A stretch of 64,000 bases of DNA. Origin: Thalassobius sp965218685 (lineage in GTDB: Bacteria; Pseudomonadota; Alphaproteobacteria; Rhodobacterales; Rhodobacteraceae). Both the position numbers and the translations under genes were made by a program. Shown here in pieces: positions 24,117-32,795 of the stretch. A model generated the notes under the pieces. It did not search any database. It worked only from the letters and a program-made list of their open reading frames with translations, and had not been told where the DNA came from. The stretch's first letter is position 1; each line of letters begins with the position of its first letter. The stretch is from NCBI RefSeq assembly GCF_965218685.1, contig NZ_OZ244657.1:1736001-1800000 (forward strand), read 5' to 3'.

Positions 24117-25085
24117 TCAGACCTTGATGTTCACAAGCATGCGCATCACGAAAAGGTTCACGGTCAGGAATGCGCCAACGGCGATACAGGCCGGAATGAA
24201 CCAGGGGTGATCCAGTACGTTGTCATAATAATTCGGGTCCATCACGTTGATCGCGATCAGCGCCAGCAAAGGGAAGGCCGACAGGAACTTGCCTGACCAT
24301 TGTGCCTCGGCCGTGATGGCTTTCACCCGGCGGAACAGTTTGAAACGAGCGCGGATCACCTTGGCCAGGCCGGCCAGGATCTCGGCCAGGTTACCACCCG
24401 ATTGCTGTTGGATAGTCACTGCCACGGCCAGGAAACGCAAATCCTGCATGTCCAGGCGTTCGGCCATATCCTTCAGCGCCTCGCCAACGTCTCGGCCGTA
24501 CTGGGCCTCGTCCGCGATCATGCCGAATTCGGTGGCCAGGGGGTCTGCGACCTCTTTGGCGACGATCTGGATGGCCGAGCTGAACGGGTGCCCCACGCGC
24601 AGGCTGCGCACCATCAGTTCCACCGCGTCGGGCAGTTGTTCTTCGATCATGCCCATGCGTTTCTTGGCCTTCGAGTTGACCCAGAAATAGATGCCGCCAA
24701 CGCCCATCGCCAGCGACACGCCAACGCGGATCGGAACCGAGGTTTCGGTGCCGACGGTCAGGCCGACAAAGGCCACCACGCTTAGCAGACCCATCATCAT
24801 GATCAGCTGCGTCGGGGTGAAGGCAATCGCGGCCTTTTGCGCCCGGTCGGCCAGAATCGCGTAGATCGGGATCGATCGCGACTTCATGTGCTGGCTCATC
24901 TCCTTGCGGAGCGTTTCCATCACCTCGGCGCGGTTGGTGCCCTTTTCCAGCATCTCGAGCCGGCGGTTCACGCGGCTGTTCAGGCTGATCGAGCGGCCAA
25001 AGACGGTCAGGTATACACCTTCGACCAGCACCAGAACGCCAAAGAAGATCAGACCGTAAATGAGTGGTTCCATTGAAATGGTCAT
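24117..25085 (-). CDS. tadB: Tad pilus inner-membrane platform protein TadB
   Basis: A 322-residue GspF-family protein, equal in length to TadC. It has an N-terminal helix, a pair of central helices, a T2SSF domain (LPDAVELMVRSLRVGHPF, then QQQSGGNLAEILAGLA) and C-terminal helices. It lies 5 bp after tadA, so the ATPase and both platform proteins are made from one transcript. Confidence 0.93.
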   Translation of the reverse strand: MTISMEPLIYGLIFFGVLVLVEGVYLTVFGRSISLNSRVNRRLEMLEKGTNRAEVMETLRKEMSQHMKSRSIPIYAILADRAQKAAIAFTPTQLIMMMGLLSVVAFVGLTVGTETSVPIRVGVSLAMGVGGIYFWVNSKAKKRMGMIEEQLPDAVELMVRSLRVGHPFSSAIQIVAKEVADPLATEFGMIADEAQYGRDVGEALKDMAERLDMQDLRFLAVAVTIQQQSGGNLAEILAGLAKVIRARFKLFRRVKAITAEAQWSGKFLSAFPLLALIAINVMDPNYYDNVLDHPWFIPACIAVGAFLTVNLFVMRMLVNIKV

Positions 25086-25090
25086 GGGCT

Positions 25091-26536
<1,446 letters not shown>

Positions 26537-26555
26537 TTGCTAAACCCTTATTCTA

Positions 26556-27806
26556 TCAGCTGGCTTCGGCCACTTGTTGGCCGATCTGGTGCAGATCATT
26601 CGCCAGTTTCGCGATTTCCTTGCGCAGCACGTTCTTGGGTGCACTCAGCGCCAAGGGTTGTCCGTGATCGCCGGATTGCACCACGGGTTTTCCTCCGTCC
26701 GGCATCAGCAGCTCGATCGAGATGCCAAGGCTTTCCGCCAGGCGTTTGACGCGGGATTTGCCGTTCAGATCAGTGAACTTCGGCGCCCGGTTCAAGACAA
26801 AGCGCAGCTTGTCAAAGGGCAGATCCTCGGATTGCAGAGCACGTTTGAGGCGCAGGGCGTTCTGGGCCGAGCGCATGTCCAGTTCTAGCGTGGTCAGATA
26901 GACATGAGCGGCGTTCAACACGGTCTCGGTCCAGATGACCAGGGTCTTGGGCATGTCGATAACCACATAATCAAACTGGCGGCGGGCTTGTTCGATCAAG
27001 GCTAGGACGTCCTCGGGGGTGATCAGATCCAGCGGAATGATGTCCGTGGGAGAAGTCAGCACCTGAAAATTGTCATCGTCGCCCATCAGCGCCTGCATGA
27101 ACACGTCTTCGTCCATGTTCTCAGTGTCTGAAAGCATCTCGAACACAGCTTCGCGGCGGGGCAGGTCGAAATAGGTTGAAACGGTGCCGAACTGCATATC
27201 CAGATCCAGAATGCAGACACGCGGTTGGGTTTCGCCTTTCTTGGCGACGTGCGCCAGTTCCCAGCCCAGGTTCACCGCCAGCGTGGTCGCGCCGGTGCCG
27301 CCGGCCAAACCGTGCACGGCAATAACGACGCCTTCGCGGTTGTGGGCGGATTTCTTCGGAGCAACCTCGGGCACGGGGATGTACTGAGGTTCGGGCTCGG
27401 GGGTGCGAATGCGTTCGACCGCGGCCATCAGCTCGTTCTCGGGCAAGGGGTAGGGGACAAACTCGTCCGCGCCTTGGCGCAGCAGCTGGTGCAGTGCGGC
27501 CGGGGTCACGTCGTCTGCGATCAGGATCACCTTGATCCCGCGCGACTTGGCCTGACCGATGATATCGCCCAGTAGAATAAGGTTGCTTTCATCTTCGGAA
27601 TCGACGGCCATGGCAATGAATTCCAGGGTCTCGGCGTCGGGTTGTTGGAAAAATGCCAGCGCATCGCCAAAGCCCAGGTCGCCCCAGCTTTCGCCCAGAA
27701 GGGTTTCCATATCCTCGATCAGCAAATCGAAATTCTGCACATCCCGGCTGATGGTACAAGCCAGCAAGGGGCTTGCCTCGGGTTGCAGGTTTGCTTCACT
27801 CGTCAT
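26556..27806 (-). CDS. tadZ: Tad localisation protein TadZ/CpaE
   Basis: A 416-residue ParA/MinD-like protein. Residues about 15-140 form a receiver-like domain, and the rest is a P-loop domain. Its Walker A reads GLAGGTGATTLAVN, lacking both the signature Lys and the normal GKT Lys, while Walker B (VVIDMPKTL) is present. Such atypical sites are known in TadZ, which marks the pilus assembly site at the pole. It starts a new transcription unit: a terminator lies just upstream and a 200-bp promoter region separates it from ompA. Confidence 0.9.
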   Translation of the reverse strand: MTSEANLQPEASPLLACTISRDVQNFDLLIEDMETLLGESWGDLGFGDALAFFQQPDAETLEFIAMAVDSEDESNLILLGDIIGQAKSRGIKVILIADDVTPAALHQLLRQGADEFVPYPLPENELMAAVERIRTPEPEPQYIPVPEVAPKKSAHNREGVVIAVHGLAGGTGATTLAVNLGWELAHVAKKGETQPRVCILDLDMQFGTVSTYFDLPRREAVFEMLSDTENMDEDVFMQALMGDDDNFQVLTSPTDIIPLDLITPEDVLALIEQARRQFDYVVIDMPKTLVIWTETVLNAAHVYLTTLELDMRSAQNALRLKRALQSEDLPFDKLRFVLNRAPKFTDLNGKSRVKRLAESLGISIELLMPDGGKPVVQSGDHGQPLALSAPKNVLRKEIAKLANDLHQIGQQVAEAS

Positions 27807-27947
27807 CGCCTCGTCTTCCTTTTCAGATTAGCGAACGAAGGGTCGGAGCTTGGCGTTGACGTACGTTATTCATGCCCCATCCTGTGTTCGCTGCGCCCCA
27901 ACAAGGGAACGCACCAATCCCATTGAAGCTAAATTCGCTTTCAACTT

Positions 27948-27962
27948 GGGCGGAATTAGGGC
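27948..27962. promoter_or_regulatory. GGGC-N7-GGGC element upstream of tadZ
   Basis: GGGCGGAATTAGGGC carries two GGGC units eleven bases apart, 142-156 bp upstream of the tadZ ATG. The same spacing occurs upstream of flp1 and flp3, which suggests a common regulator of the pilus genes. On the coding strand the units read GCCC. Confidence 0.45.
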
Positions 27963-28002
27963 CAAAAAATCGTAATTGTTGGGAATCTTGTGACGATCAG
28001 GG

Positions 28003-28035
28003 AAAATCAGGGGGATTGTTCAGCCCCCTGATTTT
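28003..28035 (-). terminator. Intrinsic terminator at end of ompA
   Basis: AAAATCAGGGGG (28003-28014) and CCCCCTGATTTT (28024-28035) form a perfect 12-bp stem with a 9-base loop, overlapping the last base of the ompA stop codon. On the minus strand the stem ends in UUUU. It separates the cpaB-secretin-ompA group from tadZ. Confidence 0.8.
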
Positions 28036-28706
28036 TATTGGGTCGTCGCGAACTCTGCGCCCTCGATGGAGCTCAGGCCCGTTTCAGGACGGGCGCTGCG
28101 GATGTACTCGCGATACACCACTTCAGCGTATTTGCCGTCCAGGATCGAGGGATGACGTTTCACGAAACCGCTGACCTCGGTCACGGTGCGGCGGTTGCGG
28201 CGCTCGCGACCTTCGGTCACGACCAGCGGCTGGGTTTCCCCATGCGAGACCACAGCCTCGAGCCGCGAGCGGCTGATCCCTTGCGAAACCAGATAGTTCA
28301 CGACCGTGCGGGCCCGGCGCATGCCTAGGCGGTTGTTAAAGGCGTTCGAGCCGACGGCGTCGGTGTGACCGTAAACGCGGAAACGGACCTCGGGGTATTG
28401 CTTGATCCAGCTGGCCTGTTTGCGCAGCGCGATACGCGCGTTTTCGTCCAGTTTGGACGAGTTGAACGCGAAGTTCACGGTCGAGCCAACGTCAGCGTCA
28501 AAGCGGCGGGCCAAGTCAACGACATAGCTTTTCTCGCCGCTCATCACCATCGTGTTGTTCATGGTCGAGTTGCCGAAATCGCCACCACCAATCAGGGCCC
28601 CGGCCTCGCGGGTGAAGGTGGAATAGGATTTGGTTCCGGCGCAGCCCGAAAGGGCAAGGGCGCTACCAATCATCAATGCGGGCAGAACGGAAAGTTTCTT
28701 CATCAT
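28035..28706 (-). CDS. OmpA-family lipoprotein of the tad locus
   Basis: A 223-residue outer-membrane lipoprotein (signal peptide with LSGC lipobox). Residues about 75-165 form an OmpA C-like peptidoglycan-binding domain, with the pattern FAFNSSKLDENARIAL and GHTDAVGSNAFNNRLGMRRA. A further 55-residue tail follows. It starts one base after the secretin gene stop, so it is coupled to it, and probably anchors the secretin to the cell wall. It takes the place where other tad loci have RcpB. Confidence 0.88.
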   Translation of the reverse strand: MMKKLSVLPALMIGSALALSGCAGTKSYSTFTREAGALIGGGDFGNSTMNNTMVMSGEKSYVVDLARRFDADVGSTVNFAFNSSKLDENARIALRKQASWIKQYPEVRFRVYGHTDAVGSNAFNNRLGMRRARTVVNYLVSQGISRSRLEAVVSHGETQPLVVTEGRERRNRRTVTEVSGFVKRHPSILDGKYAEVVYREYIRSARPETGLSSIEGAEFATTQ

Positions 28707-28707
28707 A

Positions 28708-30141
28708 TCAATCCATTACGTAGCCATAGGAGCCGCTGAAATCTTGCCGGGCGACTTCGCCAGCGGCGCCTTTCAGGCGGCGCGTGCCGTCGCGGGCAAC
28801 CTTGCCGTTCAGGAACAGATCCTTCTCGGACGGAGGCATGATCCGGTCAGTCGGCAGGGCCAGAACCTCGCCGCGGGTGGGGGTTACAAGGTGGGCGGTG
28901 ATGATGATCACCAGCTCGGATTGCGAGCGTTGATACTGAGCGCTGCGGAACAGCGTGCCCAGGATCGGGATGTCGCCCAGCCACGGAACCTGTCCGTTGG
29001 TGTCGATGAAATCATCCTGCAAAAGACCGGCCACTGCAAAGCTTTCGCCGTCACGCAGTTCGACCGTGGTCGAGGTTTCGCGGCGTCGGAATGCGTCGAT
29101 AGTGAATGCGTTCGAGGTGAAACCGTTGGTCGGGTCCAGCGACGATACCGCGGCTTCAAGCTCGAGGTTGATCAGGTCGCCATCCACCACGCGGGGGATG
29201 AAGTTCAACTCGACGCCGAAGGGTTTGAATTCCACGGTCACCGCGCCGTTGTCCTGGCTGACGGGAACAGGATATTCGCCGCCCGCAAGGAACTTGGCCT
29301 CTTGGCCGGACAGGGCGGTCAGGTTCGGTTCCGCCAGGGTGCGGACGACGCCCTTGGTTTCAAGGGCCTCCAGCAACAGGCCGACCTCGACCGAGCCGGC
29401 ACCAAAACCAAACAGCAGCGCGCCGTTCGCTTCCGAAGTCGCCGGGATCGAACCGCCGAGCGAGTTGCCCTGCGAGCCCGAGTTGTTGTTAGTGTTCGTG
29501 CCGCCCGAAACAGATGCGTTACCGCCAAAAATGCCACCGTCCAGCGCCAGCGAGGTGCTGAGCGATTTGGAAACGTTACGCTCCATCTCGGCGAAGCGGA
29601 CTTTCAGCATGACCTGTTGGACACCGCCGACGCTCATCAGGTTCGACACGCGTTCGGGGGCATAGCGCTCGGCCAGGTCCAGGGCGCGTTGCAGTCGCGC
29701 TGCGCTGGACACGGTGCCCGACAGCACGATGCCGTCATTGGCGGTGCGGACTTCGATCTGTTCGCCGGGAAGAATCTGCCCCAGGCGCTGTTTGAATTCA
29801 GTAATATCAGCGGCCACGACCACATCGACATTGGTCAGCAGCCGTCCGGCCGCGTCCAGAATTGTCAAAGTGGTCACACCCGGCGACTTGCCCAGCACAT
29901 AGATCGTGCGATCAGACAATGAAGAGATGTCAGCGATCGCGGGATTGGCGATCGACAGTTCAGCAAAGGGTTGGTCGCTTTCCACCACAACGGCCCGGTT
30001 CATGGGGACGTTCAGCGTGGTGGATGTGCCTTGTTTGACCACACGCAGGCTTTGGGCCTGTGCCGGTGCGGACAGGGCGGTTGCGCCAATTGCGAAGGAC
30101 AGCCCCAAAGTGGCTGCTTGCAGAAACGATACAATTTTCAT
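28708..30141 (-). CDS. cpaC: Tad secretin (RcpA/CpaC)
   Basis: A 477-residue outer-membrane secretin through which the Flp pilus passes. It has a signal peptide ending in APAQAQ, an N-terminal pilus-specific domain (VVVESDQPFAELSIANPAI), a BON-like segment and the C-terminal secretin domain (VRTLAEPNLTALSGQEAKFLAGGEYPVP region, residues about 290-320; VPWLGDIPILGTLF near 410). A Gly/Ser/Asn-rich insert lies near residue 250. The start at 30141 has AGGCAGG upstream; the longer frame runs back toward cpaB without a signal peptide. Confidence 0.93.
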   Translation of the reverse strand: MKIVSFLQAATLGLSFAIGATALSAPAQAQSLRVVKQGTSTTLNVPMNRAVVVESDQPFAELSIANPAIADISSLSDRTIYVLGKSPGVTTLTILDAAGRLLTNVDVVVAADITEFKQRLGQILPGEQIEVRTANDGIVLSGTVSSAARLQRALDLAERYAPERVSNLMSVGGVQQVMLKVRFAEMERNVSKSLSTSLALDGGIFGGNASVSGGTNTNNNSGSQGNSLGGSIPATSEANGALLFGFGAGSVEVGLLLEALETKGVVRTLAEPNLTALSGQEAKFLAGGEYPVPVSQDNGAVTVEFKPFGVELNFIPRVVDGDLINLELEAAVSSLDPTNGFTSNAFTIDAFRRRETSTTVELRDGESFAVAGLLQDDFIDTNGQVPWLGDIPILGTLFRSAQYQRSQSELVIIITAHLVTPTRGEVLALPTDRIMPPSEKDLFLNGKVARDGTRRLKGAAGEVARQDFSGSYGYVMD

Positions 30142-30301
30142 GTGACCTGCCTTTTCGATCACGCCTCGGAAGCGGGTCTTTTTGCCCGATATTGCCAGCC
30201 AGCATGGGGGAAAACGGGAAACATTGCAAGAATCAATAGGTTCGGGTGCGACTCTGTTGTGATTCTGGCCATGTTTGCCCCCTTGATGCGGCGAAATTGC
30301 A

Positions 30302-30331
30302 ACGGGGCGGCCTGTGTACAGACCGCCCCGT
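30302..30331. repeat. Strong inverted repeat between cpaB and secretin gene
   Basis: ACGGGGCGG (30302-30310) and CCGCCCCGT (30323-30331) pair perfectly, and CTGT/ACAG inside may extend the stem after one mismatch. It starts 29 bp below the cpaB stop in a 218-bp gap. No U tract follows on the minus strand, so it looks more like an RNA-stability or attenuation element than a full terminator. Confidence 0.6.
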
Positions 30332-30359
30332 ATAATCTTCAGGATCGACATCAAAAGGA

Positions 30360-31232
30360 TCAGTTGGTGCAGGGGATCGGGATTTGCACCACTTCCGAGC
30401 CACGGCGATTGCGGATCGTGCAGACCTTTTCGGACTGGGCGACCTGCTCTTCCTTGATCTGCTCGGCTTCTTTGATGCCCAGCAAAGAGCGCATGTCCAC
30501 CTCAACCGACTGGGCCACGGTGTCATCCTCGGCGCCGACAAGGGCCAGTGACAGACGGCCGCTGGCCTGGGCCTGCGCCAGTGCAGCCACTTGCTGCGAG
30601 TTGGCGGTGACGGTCACGGTGCGGGCGATCGTCGCTTCGGCGTCGTCGCCATTTGCGGTCTGGTCAACAGCGATCAACTGGATGTTGGGTTGGATCAGCT
30701 TGGTCACTTCGCGACGATCATTGCGGGTGCCGGTACCAATCTCGCCGGTCCAATAGACGTCAACCACGTCACCGGGGCGCAGGAAACCGGAAACGCCGGT
30801 GGCCACGTCAACCTTGATGGTAAAGGCGCGCATACCTTTTTTCAGGCGCGAGGTCAGGCCGGCATCTTCGCCAGGTTCGGTAACCTTGATGGCCATAACA
30901 GCCTCGTTCGGCTCCATCGCGCGCAGCACGATGCGGCGCATGTCGGGGTTCTTGGGGTCGGGGAACAGATCGTCCACGGCTTTGAAAACGCCCTCGGGCA
31001 GGGAGTCTTCGGGCCATTTCGCCCAGCGGACATCCTCGGTTTTCAGAACTTCACCATAGCGAAGTGGACGCTTGGCAACGATCACTTCAACGGTCTGGAT
31101 GATCTGAGCCTTCGCAGCATTCGCAGCTGCCAGTTCGTTCTGGTAGCCCGAGATGTAATTCTTGGCCATGTAGACGGCAAAGCCCGCCAGGGCCAGGCCT
31201 GCGACCAGAACAAGTCCAAAGACGGCGCGCAT
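30360..31232 (-). CDS. cpaB: Flp pilus assembly protein CpaB/RcpC
   Basis: A 290-residue protein with an N-terminal membrane helix (residues about 3-22), a SAF domain (AKRPLRYGEVLKTEDVRWAKWP) and the CpaB C-terminal domain (LRPGDVVDVYWTGEI). It works in the periplasm with the secretin, probably on the cell wall side. The gene has an AAAGGA ribosome binding site and a small palindrome (31264-31279) in its leader. It is separated from flp1 by a terminator. Confidence 0.92.
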   Translation of the reverse strand: MRAVFGLVLVAGLALAGFAVYMAKNYISGYQNELAAANAAKAQIIQTVEVIVAKRPLRYGEVLKTEDVRWAKWPEDSLPEGVFKAVDDLFPDPKNPDMRRIVLRAMEPNEAVMAIKVTEPGEDAGLTSRLKKGMRAFTIKVDVATGVSGFLRPGDVVDVYWTGEIGTGTRNDRREVTKLIQPNIQLIAVDQTANGDDAEATIARTVTVTANSQQVAALAQAQASGRLSLALVGAEDDTVAQSVEVDMRSLLGIKEAEQIKEEQVAQSEKVCTIRNRRGSEVVQIPIPCTN

Positions 31233-31263
31233 GACGTTTCCTTTCGATACTCGATAGCCTCAA

Positions 31264-31279
31264 CGTCGGAGATCCGACG
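31264..31279. repeat. Small palindrome in cpaB leader
   Basis: CGTCGG (31264-31269), a 4-base spacer AGAT and CCGACG (31274-31279) form a perfect inverted repeat 32 bp upstream of the cpaB ATG. Function unknown. Confidence 0.4.
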
Positions 31280-31370
31280 GGTTCGGGATTATGTCTATTT
31301 CCCGATTGTGGCTGAATGATGCCAGCCGCCGGGCAGTTTGGCGGCGTCGCACAGGCAAAGCAGCAAACAA

Positions 31371-31398
31371 AAAGAGCCGCGCAAATGCGCGGCCCTTT
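31371..31398 (-). terminator. Intrinsic terminator after flp1
   Basis: On the minus strand AAAGGGCCGCGC pairs with GCGCGGCTCTTT (one G-U) around a 4-base loop and is followed by a U-rich tract. It lies 46 bp below the flp1 stop and should limit read-through into cpaB, allowing high pilin expression relative to assembly genes. Confidence 0.8.
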
Positions 31399-31433
31399 CT
31401 ATCTGTCCGTCGGGCCGTCAGGCGACCCGAGGT

Positions 31434-31642
31434 ATCACGCGCTATTAGCCGCCGATGGTGGTCGTTGCGTCAGCGGTGTTCAGAGCGGAGGTCATCTCGG
31501 TGGTCAGGGTCGAGGTCGACGATTCCACTGCGGTGAACGCTGCAACGCCCAGGCCAACAACAGCTGCGGTCAGAACGACCCAGTCAACAGTCACGGCACC
31601 GTTTTCGTCTTTGCGGAAGTTTTTGATGAATTTGATCATGGT
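31434..31642. repeat. flp duplication, copy 1
   Basis: This 209-bp block, covering the whole flp1 coding region plus about 11 bp after the stop, is repeated at 32250-32458 with three base differences. Flanking sequences differ, so the duplicated unit is close to the coding region itself. Confidence 0.95.
31445..31639 (-). CDS. flp: Flp-type pilin (copy 1)
   Basis: A 64-residue class IVc prepilin, the main pilus subunit. A basic leader (MIKFIKNFRKDENG) is expected to be cut after Gly, followed by AVTVDWVVLTAAVVGLGVAAF as the hydrophobic helix. The canonical Glu5-Tyr6 of Flp pilins is Asp5-Trp6 here. It differs from copy 3 by a single residue (Thr for Ala). Start 31639 has GAAGGGA upstream. 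It has its own promoter region and terminator. Confidence 0.93.
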   Translation of the reverse strand: MIKFIKNFRKDENGAVTVDWVVLTAAVVGLGVAAFTAVESSTSTLTTEMTSALNTADATTTIGG

Positions 31643-31740
31643 TGTGTCCCTTCTAGGTCTGAATCTCTGCGAAACCTCGTTCCGGGCCTCTCTCACCTTG
31701 CCCCGACGTTCCGAACTGGCACCACTTTGGATGCCAAATC

Positions 31741-31755
31741 GGGCCGGAATTGGGC
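31741..31755. promoter_or_regulatory. GGGC-N7-GGGC element upstream of flp1
   Basis: GGGCCGGAATTGGGC lies 102-116 bp upstream of the flp1 ATG and runs into CACGAA; the block TTGGGCACGAA (31750-31760) also occurs upstream of flp3. See the tadZ and flp3 copies. Confidence 0.5.
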
Positions 31756-31823
31756 ACGAACGGCACCTTTTCAGGAAATATGCAGATCAATTTCAAGCCA
31801 ACGGGCGGGTTTTCGTGCCGGGG

Positions 31824-32015
31824 TCACTCGAATGTCGTGGTCGCGTCAGCCGCATCCAAGGCGACCTGGGTGCGCCCGGTGACGGTGCCGACGGGCTCTT
31901 CGACCAGCGGAACGATGGCGATGATCAGCCCGATGATGCCAGCCGTCAGTACGACCCAGTCGATCGTGACCGCGCCGTCTTCTTCTTTCAGAAAAATGTT
32001 TCGAAACTTTGCCAT
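31824..32015 (-). CDS. Divergent Flp-type pilin (copy 2)
   Basis: A 63-residue prepilin related to but distinct from the other two. Leader MAKFRNIFLKEEDG, then AVTIDWVVLTAGIIGLIIAI. It shares the Asp-Trp processing variant and the C-terminal ADATTT motif, but the middle is replaced by PLVEEPVGTVTGRTQVAL. It may be a minor pilin or a specialised subunit. Start 32015 is set by alignment with its neighbours. No GGGC-N7-GGGC element and no clear terminator were found for it. Confidence 0.88.
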   Translation of the reverse strand: MAKFRNIFLKEEDGAVTIDWVVLTAGIIGLIIAIVPLVEEPVGTVTGRTQVALDAADATTTFE

Positions 32016-32185
32016 TCCAGCGCCTTTCCATTTACCAGACATGGGCGCATCGCAAGGCGGGTCACCCATCGCATTTTTCACACCGTCCCCCGTCATTCTG
32101 AAATGGCAAGCGCCGTTCAAGGGACAGTATTACAGGTTGGCTTCGGCGAAATTGCGCGTTTTGGCAAAGCTCCGGTGCCTATGAA

Positions 32186-32214
32186 AAAGAGCCGCGAAAC
32201 AGGCGCGGCTCTTT
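32186..32214 (-). terminator. Intrinsic terminator after flp3
   Basis: AAAGAGCCGCG (32186-32196) pairs perfectly with CGCGGCTCTTT (32204-32214), loop of seven, with a U tract on the minus strand. It is 46 bp below the flp3 stop, the same spacing as the flp1 terminator, although the stems differ. Confidence 0.82.
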
Positions 32215-32249
32215 CCGATCTCAGACCAAATTCCGTTCAGGAATTCGGG

Positions 32250-32458
32250 ATCACGCGCTATTAGCCGCCGATGGTGGTCGTTGCGTCAGCGGTGTTCAGA
32301 GCGGAGGTCATCTCGGTGGTCAGGGTCGAGGTCGACGATTCCACAGCGGCGAAAGCTGCAACGCCCAGGCCAACAACAGCTGCGGTCAGAACGACCCAGT
32401 CAACAGTCACGGCACCGTTTTCGTCTTTGCGGAAGTTTTTGATGAATTTGATCATGGT
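32250..32458. repeat. flp duplication, copy 2
   Basis: Second copy of the 209-bp block at 31434-31642, at an offset of 816 bp, with three mismatches clustered in one 14-base stretch near the middle of the gene. Confidence 0.95.
32261..32455 (-). CDS. flp: Flp-type pilin (copy 3)
   Basis: A 64-residue prepilin nearly identical to copy 1, with the same leader, the Gly-AVTVDW processing site and the ADATTTIGG end. It is the first gene of the tad locus in the direction of transcription and is followed by its own terminator. It has the GGGC element 108-122 bp upstream and a long A/T-rich stretch beyond it. Which copy is the main pilin is not known. Confidence 0.93.
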   Translation of the reverse strand: MIKFIKNFRKDENGAVTVDWVVLTAAVVGLGVAAFAAVESSTSTLTTEMTSALNTADATTTIGG

Positions 32459-32795
32459 ATTAGTCCTTTAGGTTCGGTTTGCTCAGTTTTCCCACCCCGG
32501 CCTTGAGGCAGTCTCTCTGTGCCTGCTCCGTCGTGGTATGCTTAGATATAGCCAGCCGAATTGGGCGAGACTTGGGCACGAAAACAGCGAAAATTTAGTT
32601 TTTGGTAAGGTTTTTGAAAAATATTTTAACCATTTGAATATTAACAAAAAAATTACCAAATAGTGGATTTTGACCACAAAATTCCCCGTGAATATGGCGA
32701 AAATTCCAGATTTCAGCGGGGATTTGGGCCGCAAAGCTGGTTTGGTATCGGGATTTTTGCGACACTTGCGCAAAACAAACAGAGCAGTTCAGGCA
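32456..32795. other. 340-bp divergent region between flp3 and the transglycosylase-like gene
   Basis: No gene is supported, though an in-frame ATG at 32670 could extend the plus-strand gene. 32583-32680 is strikingly A/T-rich for this genome and has several TTAA units (for example near 32627 and 32641) at spacings of 8 or 11, not the CtrA spacing of 7. The flp3 promoter elements lie at 32555-32582. Confidence 0.6.
32563..32577. promoter_or_regulatory. GGGC-N7-GGGC element upstream of flp3
   Basis: GGGCGAGACTTGGGC lies 108-122 bp upstream of the flp3 ATG and runs into ACGAA, giving the shared block TTGGGCACGAA (32572-32582). It matches the flp1 element at 12 of 15 positions and at almost the same distance from the start codon. 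Confidence 0.5.

Noticed and set aside
32620..32660. CtrA-type sites (TTAA-N7-TTAA) upstream of flp3
   Set aside because: TTAA units are present, but spacings of 8 and 11 do not fit the consensus; A/T-richness explains them.
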